DNA of 64,000 nucleotides, taken from assembly GCF_035083965.1 (NCBI RefSeq), contig NC_089724.1:10162910-10226909 (forward strand), written 5' to 3'. Positions 33,431 to 44,942 of the stretch are shown here, piece after piece. The translations under genes and the position numbers were made by a program. Source of the stretch: Branchiostoma lanceolatum (Eukaryota; Chordata; Leptocardii; Amphioxiformes; Branchiostomatidae). The notes under the pieces were generated by a model. That model did no database searches and was not told the DNA's origin. It saw only the letters and a list, made by a program, of their open reading frames with translations. Numbering within the stretch: the first letter of the stretch is position 1; each line of letters begins with the position of its first letter.

Positions 33431-34799
33431 GTGGTGTAACTGAAAACTGACTGGTGCTGCACTTTTGTTGTTTTGTATAAACTCGAACGCTCCAGTAGTT
33501 GAGAGTGGCACTCTGTCACCTTAGTGTCCCACAAGTGGCACGATCCACGAATGGATGACTCAGGATATGTAAATCCCATTGTCATCCAAAACTACACCAT
33601 ATTTTATAAGATGGACTAATTAGTCTGATGGAATGTTATCTATGTACCAGTGAATGCCATACTTTGTACCTTGTACAATTGTTGTGCAATAAAGTTATTA
33701 TCATTATTATTATCATGTGTGTGTGGAGTTTTGACTTATGTGTCTAAAGTTGCGGGTAGTGTGTTTGTGTGTAAGGTGAGTCGTGTTTGTGTGTGTTGGA
33801 AGCGGCCAGTTGTATGTGTAAAATGCATGTATTGCATACATGTATATCTAATTTTGCAACAATTGGCCCTCAGGGTTTCCTCCAGGCTATACCTGTTTCA
33901 TTCTGGCTAGGCGACATTCTTACAAGTTCACGTCAATAAACAGTAAGCTGACAAAGAAAGTACTCCTGTACCTCTGTCACGTCACCAGCTCTCAGTTTAA
34001 TACCACTATCAGATCAGATCAAGGCACAGTCGCGCACGTTCGAAGACTTTTTGTGCCAGAACCTGCCATCGACCAGGATCTAAGACGGTTTTGCCGTCGC
34101 AAGACAGCTGAATTTTGTACGACACGACCACGACTGTCACAAGACTGTCCTTAGTTTGCTGTCGTAGACCTGTCAAACAACGTATGTGACAGTTATTCAT
34201 GTCGACTACACGTTTCAGTGAAAAACATGGAGACTCACGGTGAAACAACGTCGCTACGTAACGTCATGCACTTACCTGTTGAGACGTGGGGGCTTTCGGT
34301 AATGTTTCCTTTACCCTTGTTCTCACGAAGGCGACCGCGCTGGTAGCTTGTTTGCACTGATGCTCACTGCTTCATTCGAGAAGACCGAAATAGAGGGCGT
34401 GTTTTGGGCTCAGAACAGTACCCACCTGACGTGAGCTGAACAATGGTGAAGGTGTGGCTATGTTGGCACGTCCCCTGGGGAATTCACGGAGCAGTTCGAG
34501 TGGTTCTTTATATGTGGACACGTCACAGTTTCAAACAACACGCTATACGTTTTAATCAAAACATCTGCCCAAATACTACAACAAGGACACAATCTTCGTG
34601 GTGCGTGATTTTGACTTTGTTGACATGAACAATACAACATGTATGTGCAAAACACAGGTCGAACTTCTCTACCACTAATAGTCCTTGGATGAAACTTGTG
34701 AATTATTCATGAGAGGCTCTACATGTTTGATCTGATTTTTGATGAAGCGTTACAGAATGTACATGGTGTGCCCGTACGTTGCATACAAGCAATAAACAT

Positions 34800-34858
34800 A
34801 GCTCTCTCTCTCTCTCTCACTTGCGCTTTCTCTCTCTCGCTCTCTCGCTCTCTCGCTC

Positions 34859-34900
<42 letters not shown>

Positions 34901-34901
34901 G
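34800..34901. repeat. (CT)n microsatellite with CG interruptions
   Basis: About 100 bp of CTCTCT with periodic CTCGCTCT. The Leu/Ser and Arg/Glu open frames across it are artefacts. Confidence 0.95.
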
Positions 34902-35826
34902 AGGAAGCTGATTCCAACTTTCATAAAAGATGGCAACATTGATTTCTGTTTTCTTTTGATAGTGTTCTATGTTACTTGCCTGGCTACCCTGAAACACCAT
35001 TCGCTACAGGAAGAGTGGATCTATTTTGTGTCAGCCCGTCCCAGGGTGTCATCCTAAACTGGGGCATACACAGCATCATTTCCATACAGGTATTCCGAGA
35101 GAATCCCTTTATGCGTTACCTAACACCCATTTGTTTGTGCTACCTAGTGACAGACAAACGATAAAGCTTGTTGTTCACTGATTGACAAGCCATACGAGAT
35201 AGCTGGGCCCGAAAAGCCCAAAGTAAAGCTTCAAATATTACTACCAAGGTTGCGCTTTGTCCCTTTTGTATGGGTTTTTAGACCCCAGTGTTGTGATTTT
35301 CAAAATGAATTTCTGTTAACGTTAGACCGCTTTTTAAAAACTATCCAGTCGTATCTGGGATTGAGTTATAGTTAGATGCCAATTTGTCATGCTCTATTGT
35401 TAACCTACGCAAAAGACTACACTAGCAGACTTAGAACTGATACTACTGCTTAACGGCTAAGAGACGTGAAGAATAGATGGGTTTTAGCGTCATTGGACAA
35501 AATTGCTTACGGAAACCGCCGCGCCACGCATACCTTGAACCACTATGTAGACGAGTCGTAATCCTATCATTTGTGAGGTGTATCAAGGGTGCCCGTTGAA
35601 ATAACAACGAAAGTACTAGTCAGTCAGATACGCTATGTAGCTAGTCCTATCCCTTTATAGCTAACTCAAAGCATTTCCCGGTAATTCTAGAATACCTCAT
35701 GCAAATAACAATGGACAGAAGCTCCCGAGGCATGTCACGGTATGAGCACGGTGCGGGATGCCACAATGACTCATCTGTGGACTACTTTTGGCATCGGCTT
35801 GCTCGACTTACTTTCAGTGTAGCTAA

Positions 35827-36234
35827 GGCCATGTTGATATGATTATATGGATGACATCCTCTGGGAACCCCAAAACTAATGCGAGCGTGCGAATAAAAAC
35901 AGTTTGGCAAAAAGAAGATGCCTTCATTATGAAATTAACGGGGTCAATAAGGTTGAACAAATGACTAAACACACGTACAGAGAAGGGTATAGCAATCAAT
36001 AGATTCTTCATTTTTGTTAATTCACATCTTCTTCATTGACTTGTGCAATCTACGATATTAGTATCCGTATTCCAAATATCTTTTTGCATCTAACGGCATA
36101 GATTTGCTCATTTTGTATCTGCTTTGTACGTTTACAATATGGTAGAAAACGTTTTATTTTATTTTATTTTGGGAAATGGGCTAAGATTGATGCGTGCGCG
36201 GATGTCATATCCGTATAATCAGATCAACATGGCC
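35827..36234 (-). mobile_element. TIR element family 1, copy D
   Basis: Begins GGCCATGTTGATATGATTAT and ends AATCAGATCAACATGGCC, 408 bp. It is oriented like copies A and B (GCGAGCGTGCGAATAAA near the left end). It lies about 500 bp downstream of the SEA/EGF gene stop codon. Confidence 0.85.
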
Positions 36235-36444
36235 AGAGACCATCCTGATGCTCGTACATTTCAAGGGGTCACAAACTCTTCAATAATGATCTCATTTGTT
36301 TATTCCATTAAAACACATACAATCAACTATACAGATGTAACAATTAGCTATATGTCGCAATTGAAAGGATAGCCATAGCTTGCGCATCTCGGATTAAAAT
36401 TTAAGAACTCATTGACAGTTAATAACTGAACGTTCTTTCTAGTT

Positions 36445-36450
36445 TTTATT
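36445..36450 (-). promoter_or_regulatory. Candidate polyadenylation signal of the SEA/EGF gene
   Basis: AATAAA on the gene strand about 300 nt past the stop codon at 36751. It is the first such hexamer downstream. Confidence 0.4.
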
Positions 36451-36750
36451 TTTTCCCTGCAGCCTCGATTTTAAAAATAGCGAGGCATTTGTCTCTTTTC
36501 ACAATTCTACAAGTGTTTAAAATTCATACTCTCCTTCGCCTCCATTATTGGTACAAATCAATTGTATTTACTTGTTAAAAGAATAATGTTAATTTGCTAA
36601 AACCAAGATGCATCTAGAATAGAAAACACAATCTTTTAAACTGGACTACAGTGATCACTAAACTGGATCAAGATTAAATTAAGTTGACGTATACTGATTG
36701 TCAGTGGACTGAGTAAAATGTGTGACATTACAGATTTGTTGCCATAAGAA

Positions 36751-39700
36751 TTAAATGCCCCTTTTGCTCCTCTTTGCACTGCTATCTGTGATTGGATCGG
36801 GGCCATTCGTTGCCAGTCCTTGTGGACCTTCATATACAGGGTTTTGAGAACCTGTCGGGCATAAACAAAGGAGCTGATTAATGACACTTTTAAGTAAATA
36901 TCAAAGTGCAGCATTGATTTAACATGCGTCTTACATAACTGGGATTGGAATGTATTATAAAGCGCAATTAAGTAATCTTGGAACTTTTTACAGAACCAAC
37001 CCCGTTTGTAAATGCATAATTGTTCCGGATGTACAGGATACTAGGTTTACATGGCTGATTGGGTGAGGGACACTTGTACCTACCCCCGGAGGACTCTGAT
37101 GTCCAGACGGTACATTTCTTGTTGTCATCCACGTCCTTTGTGCCCTCTAGGTGTCTGGTGCTGTACCCACGCGTACTATGTTAGAATGAATAGAAGACAT
37201 CCTATCAAAATGATGATTTCTCTAAGATTTTCACTGATACTTAAAAGTTAAGACACATTGCAAATAGTTTGATTCTATCACCAAAGGTAGAGAGAAAAAT
37301 CATAATGAAATTAACATACTCTCACATTGTAACATGCATCATACCATAATATTTTAGACCGTAAAACCTACACCGTAAAAACTTGACCCCACGACAGAAA
37401 ACACAAACCATACTATACCATACAAACCACACCGCACCACACCACACCACACCACCATACACCAGACAATATCACACCACACCAGACCCCACCACCACAC
37501 CACATCACACCACTTCATATTATCTAATTTCAGATCAAGTTAAAATGGAGACATAAATCAATCGCCTTATCAGCACTGTTTATTACCTTATCCGCGGCAC
37601 CGGAGATCCCGTTCTCTTCCAACGCTTTATAGCGTAGAGTATGCAGGTCAGAGTCACCAACAGGCCCAGGGCAATGATTAGTATGGACACAATCCCTATA
37701 GCTGAAAATCAAGTTAAAAAAAGAGGAACTTCTATTAGATCCAGAATTTCTAATGAAAGAAATGTCGCTTTGTCCAAAATCTTCTGACGAAACGTCTGCA
37801 CTAACGCTACTATTTTCCAGGTAAAGGTTTGGCAATGTGAAACGTACGACCGAACAGTATGGTCTGTCGGATTGTATACGAGACGGTACCTCAATGAAAG
37901 AAGTAAAGATTTTATCCAATGTGATAAACATACTTTCTCTGTCGCATCTGGCACCTGTATAGTGAACGAAGGGCTCGTAGATACACCTAAAGTGATGAAG
38001 AAAAATTGCATGAAGATACCTATTTAATTTTTCACAACAAAGTGTCTGTAACAATCAAATGATGTATGAAACTATAAGATACAAATTACACAGGAAAGGA
38101 TATATGTCATGGGGTCACAAAGCTGTGGAAATCTTTTCTACTTGGTTAGCGTAGAGATTAGAATTCAGACCTATTTTGATACGGAAATAAAGTTGGTTGT
38201 ATGTCATTTGTATTTCATGTTTTGGAAGAGTTCTGTATGACAAAGTGTATTCAAAATCAATGTACTGACAAAGCGGTACAATTTAGCCCTTTGGGCTACC
38301 AATATTTTTCCCCGTCTTGTGGAATGCAATGATTAACAAGTCCGCTACATAATTATATGAATTTATTTGTTCTTTAGGAATAACACATCCTTAATTAAAG
38401 TCTGTAAACCTACGTGCACAGTAATTTCTGGGAGTCGTCCTCCTGGCATGTTCCACCGTTGGTACAGTAGCGGGGGTTGGCGTCGCAGAACGAGAAGCAG
38501 TGGTGCCCCACACTCACACACATCACGTCTGTAAACTCTGTCGTTGCTGTTAACATACCTAGATTGATAAAAACAAGTGCAGCAATGAAAAAAATATTGC
38601 CACGGCGAAGGTGCCTGGGTTGACTTTACTTCATATAATAAATGTACCAACGTAGCACTTTTAACTATGCCACAATGGTTATCTAAAGCACTTTAAAACC
38701 AGTAAGGCGTCTCTAGCCTGGGTGCCATCCTATTTCTACCGGGGCTCCTACACTCGCGGCGAGTAGAAATAGGATGGCACCCAGGCTAAGGCGTCTCCAG
38801 TTTCAGGCTATTTCTCGTCTGTGAGCCCACTGTTTTCAGTGCAATTCATTCGGTTACACCCACTGTCCGAAATCTGGTACGCATTGCCTCAAAAGACCTA
38901 CTTCCGGGCAAGGAGGTTAACCTCCTTGTTCCGTGTACGCGCTCGAGCTCTGACTGGTCCGCTGGTGACATAGCTTGAATGCCAGCTTCTCGAGTTATGG
39001 TGTCCACAGCGTGTGTGCGGAAACATTACAGAAGTGTTTGTGGAATAGTTGGAGTTGTTTGGAACTAGACGTATACTACACTATTAGGCTCGCCCGTGAA
39101 GCTTCGCCAAAAAACGAAAGTTGAAATACAATACATACTGCCAAAATCTACCAAATATACGACATTTTGCAAATCGATGACGATCCGACTCTACTGGAGT
39201 ATAAATGCCATGAACTCACCTGTGTCTGATATGTAAGTCACGTTGTGTATCACCAACTCTCCCAACCTCCCGTCTTTGCTGTCGATGTATTGTTTCAGTC
39301 TGGCTACTGCCCGAAGTTTCATGATTCCCAGGAGACTGATTCTAAACACTACGTTGAGGTCGATTGTTGCATTGTCTGGGCTGAATTAAACAACAATTGT
39401 TTGATATTTTATTTCATTGTTACGTTTAATCGGTTTTGCACAATCCTTTCAGGCGCAAGTACTGGTTATTAGATGTAACGTTGGGTAACCTAAATTCGTG
39501 GGGTACTTAAAGTCGGGATTTTTCGAAAACGGGGTATTTAGGGATATGTGCTAGATGCAAAATCAGTTATAACGCCAGCAATGCAAAGCAGATAGACTAA
39601 CGTATTCAGAACACTGGCTGAAAAGCTTCGATAACCATGCACTAGAAGTTGGCGACGTCAAAAACTCTCCGTCCCTTATTGACAGAGTCTGGGGGCTTCG

Positions 39701-42700
39701 TGGGAGAATCACCCAGCACGGTTGTTCGCTGGTTTATAAGACAAATGTCACATCTCCTGCCTGCTAAACACAATTATTTATAAGACAACTTATTACAATC
39801 TCTTTTGCTAACCTGCAACTGGATTCTAAGTGTGATCAATCATCAAAACTCCTCTCTGTTGCTACAACCTACGGCACGTGTATTTTCCCGCCGCCATATT
39901 GTTAACCAGAATCCTGTTGTCAAGCAGACGACAAAGGTTTGTGAGGAACACTTTTTTGTCTAAATGCTGCGTGTGATAGTGGACTGAGGAAGATATTTTC
40001 CTCAAAGTTTGCTCCTAACACAACAAGGAACACATGGACATAGTAGTATTACCATTGCTACGGCATCCAGCTAACTTCCCATGAATAATGTAACGTTACA
40101 CGTTGCCCGATGATGACGATGGGCCGACTTTAATTGAAGTTCTACCGACTCAACACACGGGTTGTTCCCGAACTGGCCTGATGTGTGCGGTACGGCCGTT
40201 TTTTCGTGTATTTTTCTTACTTGGACACGTCTATATCCATAGCACTCTCCTCAAGCCAAGGATAGAACGAATAGCTGCTGTATAAAATGTGATTAGCGGT
40301 AAGATATTCAAGACGAATCTTCTCTCCCGAATTAATGTGCCCCCCTGTCCGACAGCACCATTATTGTGCGTGCGGCGGACGGTAGTTTCAAGTTGAAATA
40401 TTATGGTGTCAGCACGACTAGAGACAAAATCTACCATATATATGATTAGTGCAAAGATAGTGCATGATACTGACAGAATTATAGAAAAAAAGGATGGTTT
40501 ATTATTCTGCTAGATTGATTTCAGTCAACCATTATCGAAAAAATCCCGAATTTAGGTTACCCAACGTTAAACGTTTTTGAAACATGCTCTGTACAAAACA
40601 AAATAAATTTCACAAACTTGTAAAAAATCATTAGATTGCACATAATATATTGAATACAACACAGAGGGTTCTATATTCATCATGAAGGTCTTACCTGACA
40701 GTAAAAACGTCGAGGCGAAGCAAATTGTGGTCTTCCTTATACGCCTTGGATGCCTGGAAAATGGAAATTTGTATAAGTTAAAAACGATCTGATGCTTATT
40801 GGACTGACAAGATGTTGTTCGTTATGCACATACATGTATAGAACCATAAACGGAGGTCCTCCCAATGATTTATTTGGTACCTGTTGGGTAAAATAATGAT
40901 GAAAATGTACTCGCAATTTTCATATGGTGTAACAGAACGTAACCGTAATGTGATGTTTATAGTAACCAGAGCGGAATGGCTTTAGTCAGTATGTAGTAGT
41001 TGTATACAATGAGGCGATGGTTTAATGTCGGTTCATCTGCATAATTTACTCACAAAAACAACACAACAAATAACCTACTGGCCAGTCTTTATCATCCAAT
41101 AATCAAGGATATGTGAAATGATGTCATAAAACATGCATTATCTCGAGCTCACCTCTGATGTGATACCTGTCACGAATTCCTGGAATTCTGGTGAAGAGTT
41201 ATCTGGTAACGACTGTTGAGCTGATTTGAGTTGAATGAATACTGAGTACGGGCTGTGTGCATACTGTGGACCGGGACCACGATTTGTTGATGACGTCACT
41301 GATTGAGTGCGGACAGGAGATCCGGAAGTGACGTTGTTATTGGAAGATCCGTTTGCAAGTGAGGCAGCTGTCACCAGCGGTACACAGCTACAGCCCAAAG
41401 CTGGTGGAATAAAAAAAAAAAAATCCCATTCGAAGATTCGAGTAGGCATGTGCAGTGTCAAAGGTGAAGGCCCCTGGCTTGTAAATAGTTCTCGTCTCGA
41501 CATTGTCTCGATTTGTATAACAATGTGCAGACGGGTTTGTTAACGTCTCAGGGGCCTTCACCTTTGACACTGCACATGCGTACTCGAATCTACGAATGGG
41601 CTTTTTAACGCAGGCCAGGTCGAAGATTCGAAGTAGGCTTTCCATAATCAATCTCTATATGCGTCACCCAACAAAATACCACAGCAATAAAATCATTCCC
41701 TGCTTGTGAATATATGCTTGCTGCTTTGACATTAATTTAGGTTTATTCGTCATTCGTGATTTATTCGTAATTTTTTCTAGAGCAACGATTAAACTCATCT
41801 ACCAACAGTGGACACGGAAAGGACAGATAGGCATAGAAAGTAACGATGTTCGTCTTTAGGGTTTCACTATTTTCTTTCTATCTTATTTATGCTGGATTAG
41901 TTTGTTGATTCCCTTAGCGTATAACTATCTAGGCAAGGACAAACAGACTGGTCTAAAATAAGTACACAAGTTTACACTGATTCAAGTTGAAAATATCGCG
42001 CCATCACAATAGCGATAAAAAGTTATTTCTTTATGTAAGAACAACGCGTTATTTCCTCGCCTCGCGCACGATTTAAACGTGTGGTTTTATAGCTTGTGTC
42101 ATGAACGTCTTTCTCAAGCTGATAAACATTGGTGGCCAGGCAAAAATGACAAAAGATATAGCGCCATAGGTCAGATCCTTTTGTGCACGGTGGATTAGCC
42201 ACATTGTCTCCTTTCTGTGCGAGGCGAAACTATCAGGTTACTTTGGGCATACCAACACGATTCACGATAATTACTGAAAGTATAAACTCATTTTTTGTAG
42301 GTAGAAATGCAAATGTTCACTGAGGTTTAGCCGGATGAGTAATTTAATTGGGTCACTGAAGGTACCCTAATTGTAACTGAGACACAATGCCCCCCTCCCA
42401 CCGAGCCCCATCCATTGTTGAGTACACTAAACAGGTGACAACTGTTGCATCACCCTCAGGTGGCATTTACCTTATCAAGGTGAGTATCAGGCGGTGCAAG
42501 ACACAACAACACTACCGCCATTTTGACTATGTACAAAATGAATATCGGACTGAGATATATACACATGGTGCAATATGATACATGATGCCAACAAAGCATC
42601 TAACAACGTCTACATATATTTACAATACGTGCGAACGAACGTTAAACCTAGTGGATAAGTACCTGAATCTGAAGTATTGGAATGTCTTAGTGTTATATGC

Positions 42701-42807
42701 CTGAAGCGCTTATTTTACAGTTCCGTTCCATTTCCATGTGACAAAGGCCAGTCAAATTCTAGCATACCTGTAAGAAGAACCCAAAACGACAGGTACGGGT
42801 CCCGCAT
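36751..42807 (-). CDS. SEA-EGF single-pass membrane protein with NPVY tail (9 exons)
   Basis: Exons 42807-42768, 41400-41153, 40753-40695, 39380-39220, 38546-38414, 37986-37934, 37701-37587, 37154-37084 and 36851-36751 join in frame to about 326 aa. A signal peptide is split over exons 1-2 (MRDPYLSFWVLLTALGCSC), followed by a short Ser/Thr/Asn-rich stretch. An SEA-like domain spans exons 2-4 (YSVFIQLKSAQQSLPD, FQEFVTGITSE, LLRLDVFTV, TIDLNVVFRI, GELVIHNVTY). One EGF module follows (CDANPRYCTNGGTC...CTC...YTGARC, six Cys). The membrane helix is IGIVSILIIALGLLVTLTCILY, stopped by KRWKR. The tail has an NPVY (NPxY) motif. The SEA cleavage motif GSVVV is not seen, so autoproteolysis is unlikely. 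The plan resembles mucin-type membrane proteins. The specific orthologue is not recognised. Confidence 0.82.
38714..38788. repeat. 75-bp hairpin with flanking direct repeat
   Basis: Perfect 26-bp arms (TAGCCTGGGTGCCATCCTAT...) around a 23-bp loop. AAGGCGTCTC occurs on both sides (38704-38713 and 38788-38797), like a target-site duplication. Located in an intron of the SEA/EGF gene. Confidence 0.85.
41424..41603. mobile_element. MITE-like hairpin with about 50-bp TIRs
   Basis: The left arm CCCATTCGAAGATTCGAGTA... then GTGCAGTGTCAAAGGTGAAGG pairs with 41547-41603 in inverse. It inserts about 25 bp upstream of the acceptor at 41401, separated from it only by a poly-T tract on the gene strand. 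Non-coding. Confidence 0.8.
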
Positions 42808-43167
42808 GGCTGATGTATCGTGTCACCTGTAGTTTAGGGGAGATTTATGGAGCTTGGGAGTCCGTTTGTCTCGGAAGCTAATGGATTAGAAGAAGGGACT
42901 GGATTTGTTCCGGGTCAAGAAGATGACACAAAAGTTGACCAAATATGGCAGTCGTTTATCGTGAAACTGCAGTACCACAAATGACTCCTAGGGGACGCTC
43001 ATATCTGTCAGTCACATGGGGTTCATGGCGAAGATGCGAAGACCAGACAATCTTCATTTTGTGGCTGACTTTAAAGACGGTGCAATCACAAGACTACGGA
43101 TGTGGATTCAGTCATCAGGGTTTTCTAATCTAGACCTATGCCTGTCTATTTGAATCATTAATAGGTG

Positions 43168-43207
<40 letters not shown>

Positions 43208-43269
43208 ATTTCTCTCTCTATTTCTCTCTCTCTCTCTCTCTCTCTACATATATATATGTATATATATCG

Positions 43270-43300
<31 letters not shown>

Positions 43301-44090
43301 GGATATTCATGATGATGTTAAGCAGGTAGCGGCAGCCTTAGCCTTAGTTTCAGGTCACCTCTTCTACTCAATCATGTTGGAACGTTCTTTGTTAAGATGG
43401 GCTGACAGAAGATGTGAAACCGGTCTTCACTACTGTCCCGAGGCACTCTGATTACGGACGGCTGGTGTCAACATGATCTTTAGACTCGCTAAACTGCAAA
43501 CGTGAATCCAAAGCAGGCTTTAAGTTTGCACTTTGACATGCGGTTTGTTTACATTGTGGTATTTCCCAATTAGCACACTACAGGTCAGGTTTAAACGTAC
43601 GTTTTATGAGAAATTTATGAAATGGTAAATGATCATTCTGATGCCATAGTAAAGATTGTAATCTTTTCTAAACTGAAGATGTTTCTATCGCGGAAATCTC
43701 TATGAATTCAATTAAAGGAAAAGCAAACACATGTCCCTAGTGGGAATGTATAAACACCACGTTTACATGGGAATCAGTTGTCATCAGTCACTCGTATACA
43801 TGTATAACGTTATATATCAGAAATGATGACATGCACACCACAAAATGTTATGTAGTTTTTAATGAGCATCGCCTACAGTGCAATGACCTAGTCCTACACA
43901 CCAGAGCTTGTAACAGTTACAGATTTCTTGACATTTGCATTTTGTGCTGGAGTTTGTGCACAATTTTCTTTATCTTTCAAGCGCTCTCCTGACTTAAGCT
44001 GTGGTTGATAGTATATCATTGAGTCGCTTATGTATCTACGAAAGCAAGTACCTCACATACGGTAGTCACATTTTCTTCCATAACACGTAA
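42808..44090. other. Intergenic 5' of the SEA/EGF gene
   Basis: Contains a mixed (CTGT)n/(CT)n/(TA)n microsatellite at 43169-43300. No gene is recognised, and no clear TATA box was found upstream of the ATG at 42807. Confidence 0.45.
43169..43300. repeat. Compound CTGT / CT / TA microsatellite
   Basis: GTCTGTCTGTCTGT, then CTCTCT with TATTT interruptions, then TATATATATA, then CT again and a final TA run. Confidence 0.95.
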
Positions 44091-44468
44091 GGCCATGTTG
44101 ATTTGATTATATGGATGACATCCGCGCGCGCTTAAATTTTCGTTCGTTTCAAAATAAAAATCGACCATACTGTAAATCGTACAAATCAGCTTCAAAAAGC
44201 ATATGCCGTGAATTGCAAAAAATATTCGAAAAACGATGCTAATGTCGTAGAATTCCAAAATCAATTCCAAAGTAAAAGAAGAAGAACAAAAATGAAGAAT
44301 TTGATATTCGGTATACCATACTCTGTTTGTTTAGCCATATGTTCAACCTTCCTGTGTTCATGTTGAAGGCAACCTTTTTTGCCTAACGTTTTTTTTTTTA
44401 ATTCGCACGCTCGCGTCAGGTTTGGGGTTCCCAGAACATTTCATCCATATTATGAAATCAACATGGCC
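44091..44468 (+). mobile_element. TIR element family 1, copy E
   Basis: Starts GGCCATGTTGATTTGATTAT and ends near ATGAAATCAACATGGCC, 378 bp. It has the same orientation as copy C. Its right end is only 16 bp from the stop codon of lectin gene A (44485), so it may supply the 3' UTR of that gene. Confidence 0.85.
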
Positions 44469-44484
44469 TATGAAAAATTCGGCA

Positions 44485-44887
44485 TCAGCCCTGACGACTG
44501 GTCTTGAACGGGTCGTATTCACACACGAACGCGTGCTGAGAGCTGCACTCTCCCAGCAGCCACCTGTAGCTGTGCGGACGGCTCATGTAGCCGCAGTCGT
44601 TCTCAGGAGTGTTGGAGCCTTGGAGCTGCCTGGTCCAGCGCCTCTGGTCCAAGGAGGTGTACGGCACCCCATCACTCCACACCAGCTTCTTTTCCGTCTC
44701 CTTGTCACTCAGGCCGATCCACGTGCTCTTCCGAATCTTCCGAGATACTCCCACCTAGTGATGAATTGTGAAGCAATACTCAACGTTTCTATTGCGTTTC
44801 ATACTCTCAGATTTCGTTTAAAGATGAAATGTTAGCACTAACTATATTAGTCTTGAATAACTGCTTGTATGTATGTATGTATGTATG

Positions 44888-44942
<55 letters not shown>

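Larger units (their letters stand above)
32386..35826. other. Intergenic between CAP and SEA/EGF genes
   Basis: The likely CAP 5' UTR/promoter is at the left edge (no clear TATA). Other contents are a TACTCTCCAAG-type hairpin element at about 33294-33430 and the (CT)n run at 34800-34901. Several short frames exist but none resembles a known protein. An unrecognised stretch at 32840-33030 may be repeat-derived. Confidence 0.45.

Noticed and set aside
34719-35057. Ser/Leu-rich and Arg/Glu-rich frames at the CT run
   Set aside because: Pure microsatellite translation, seen on both strands.
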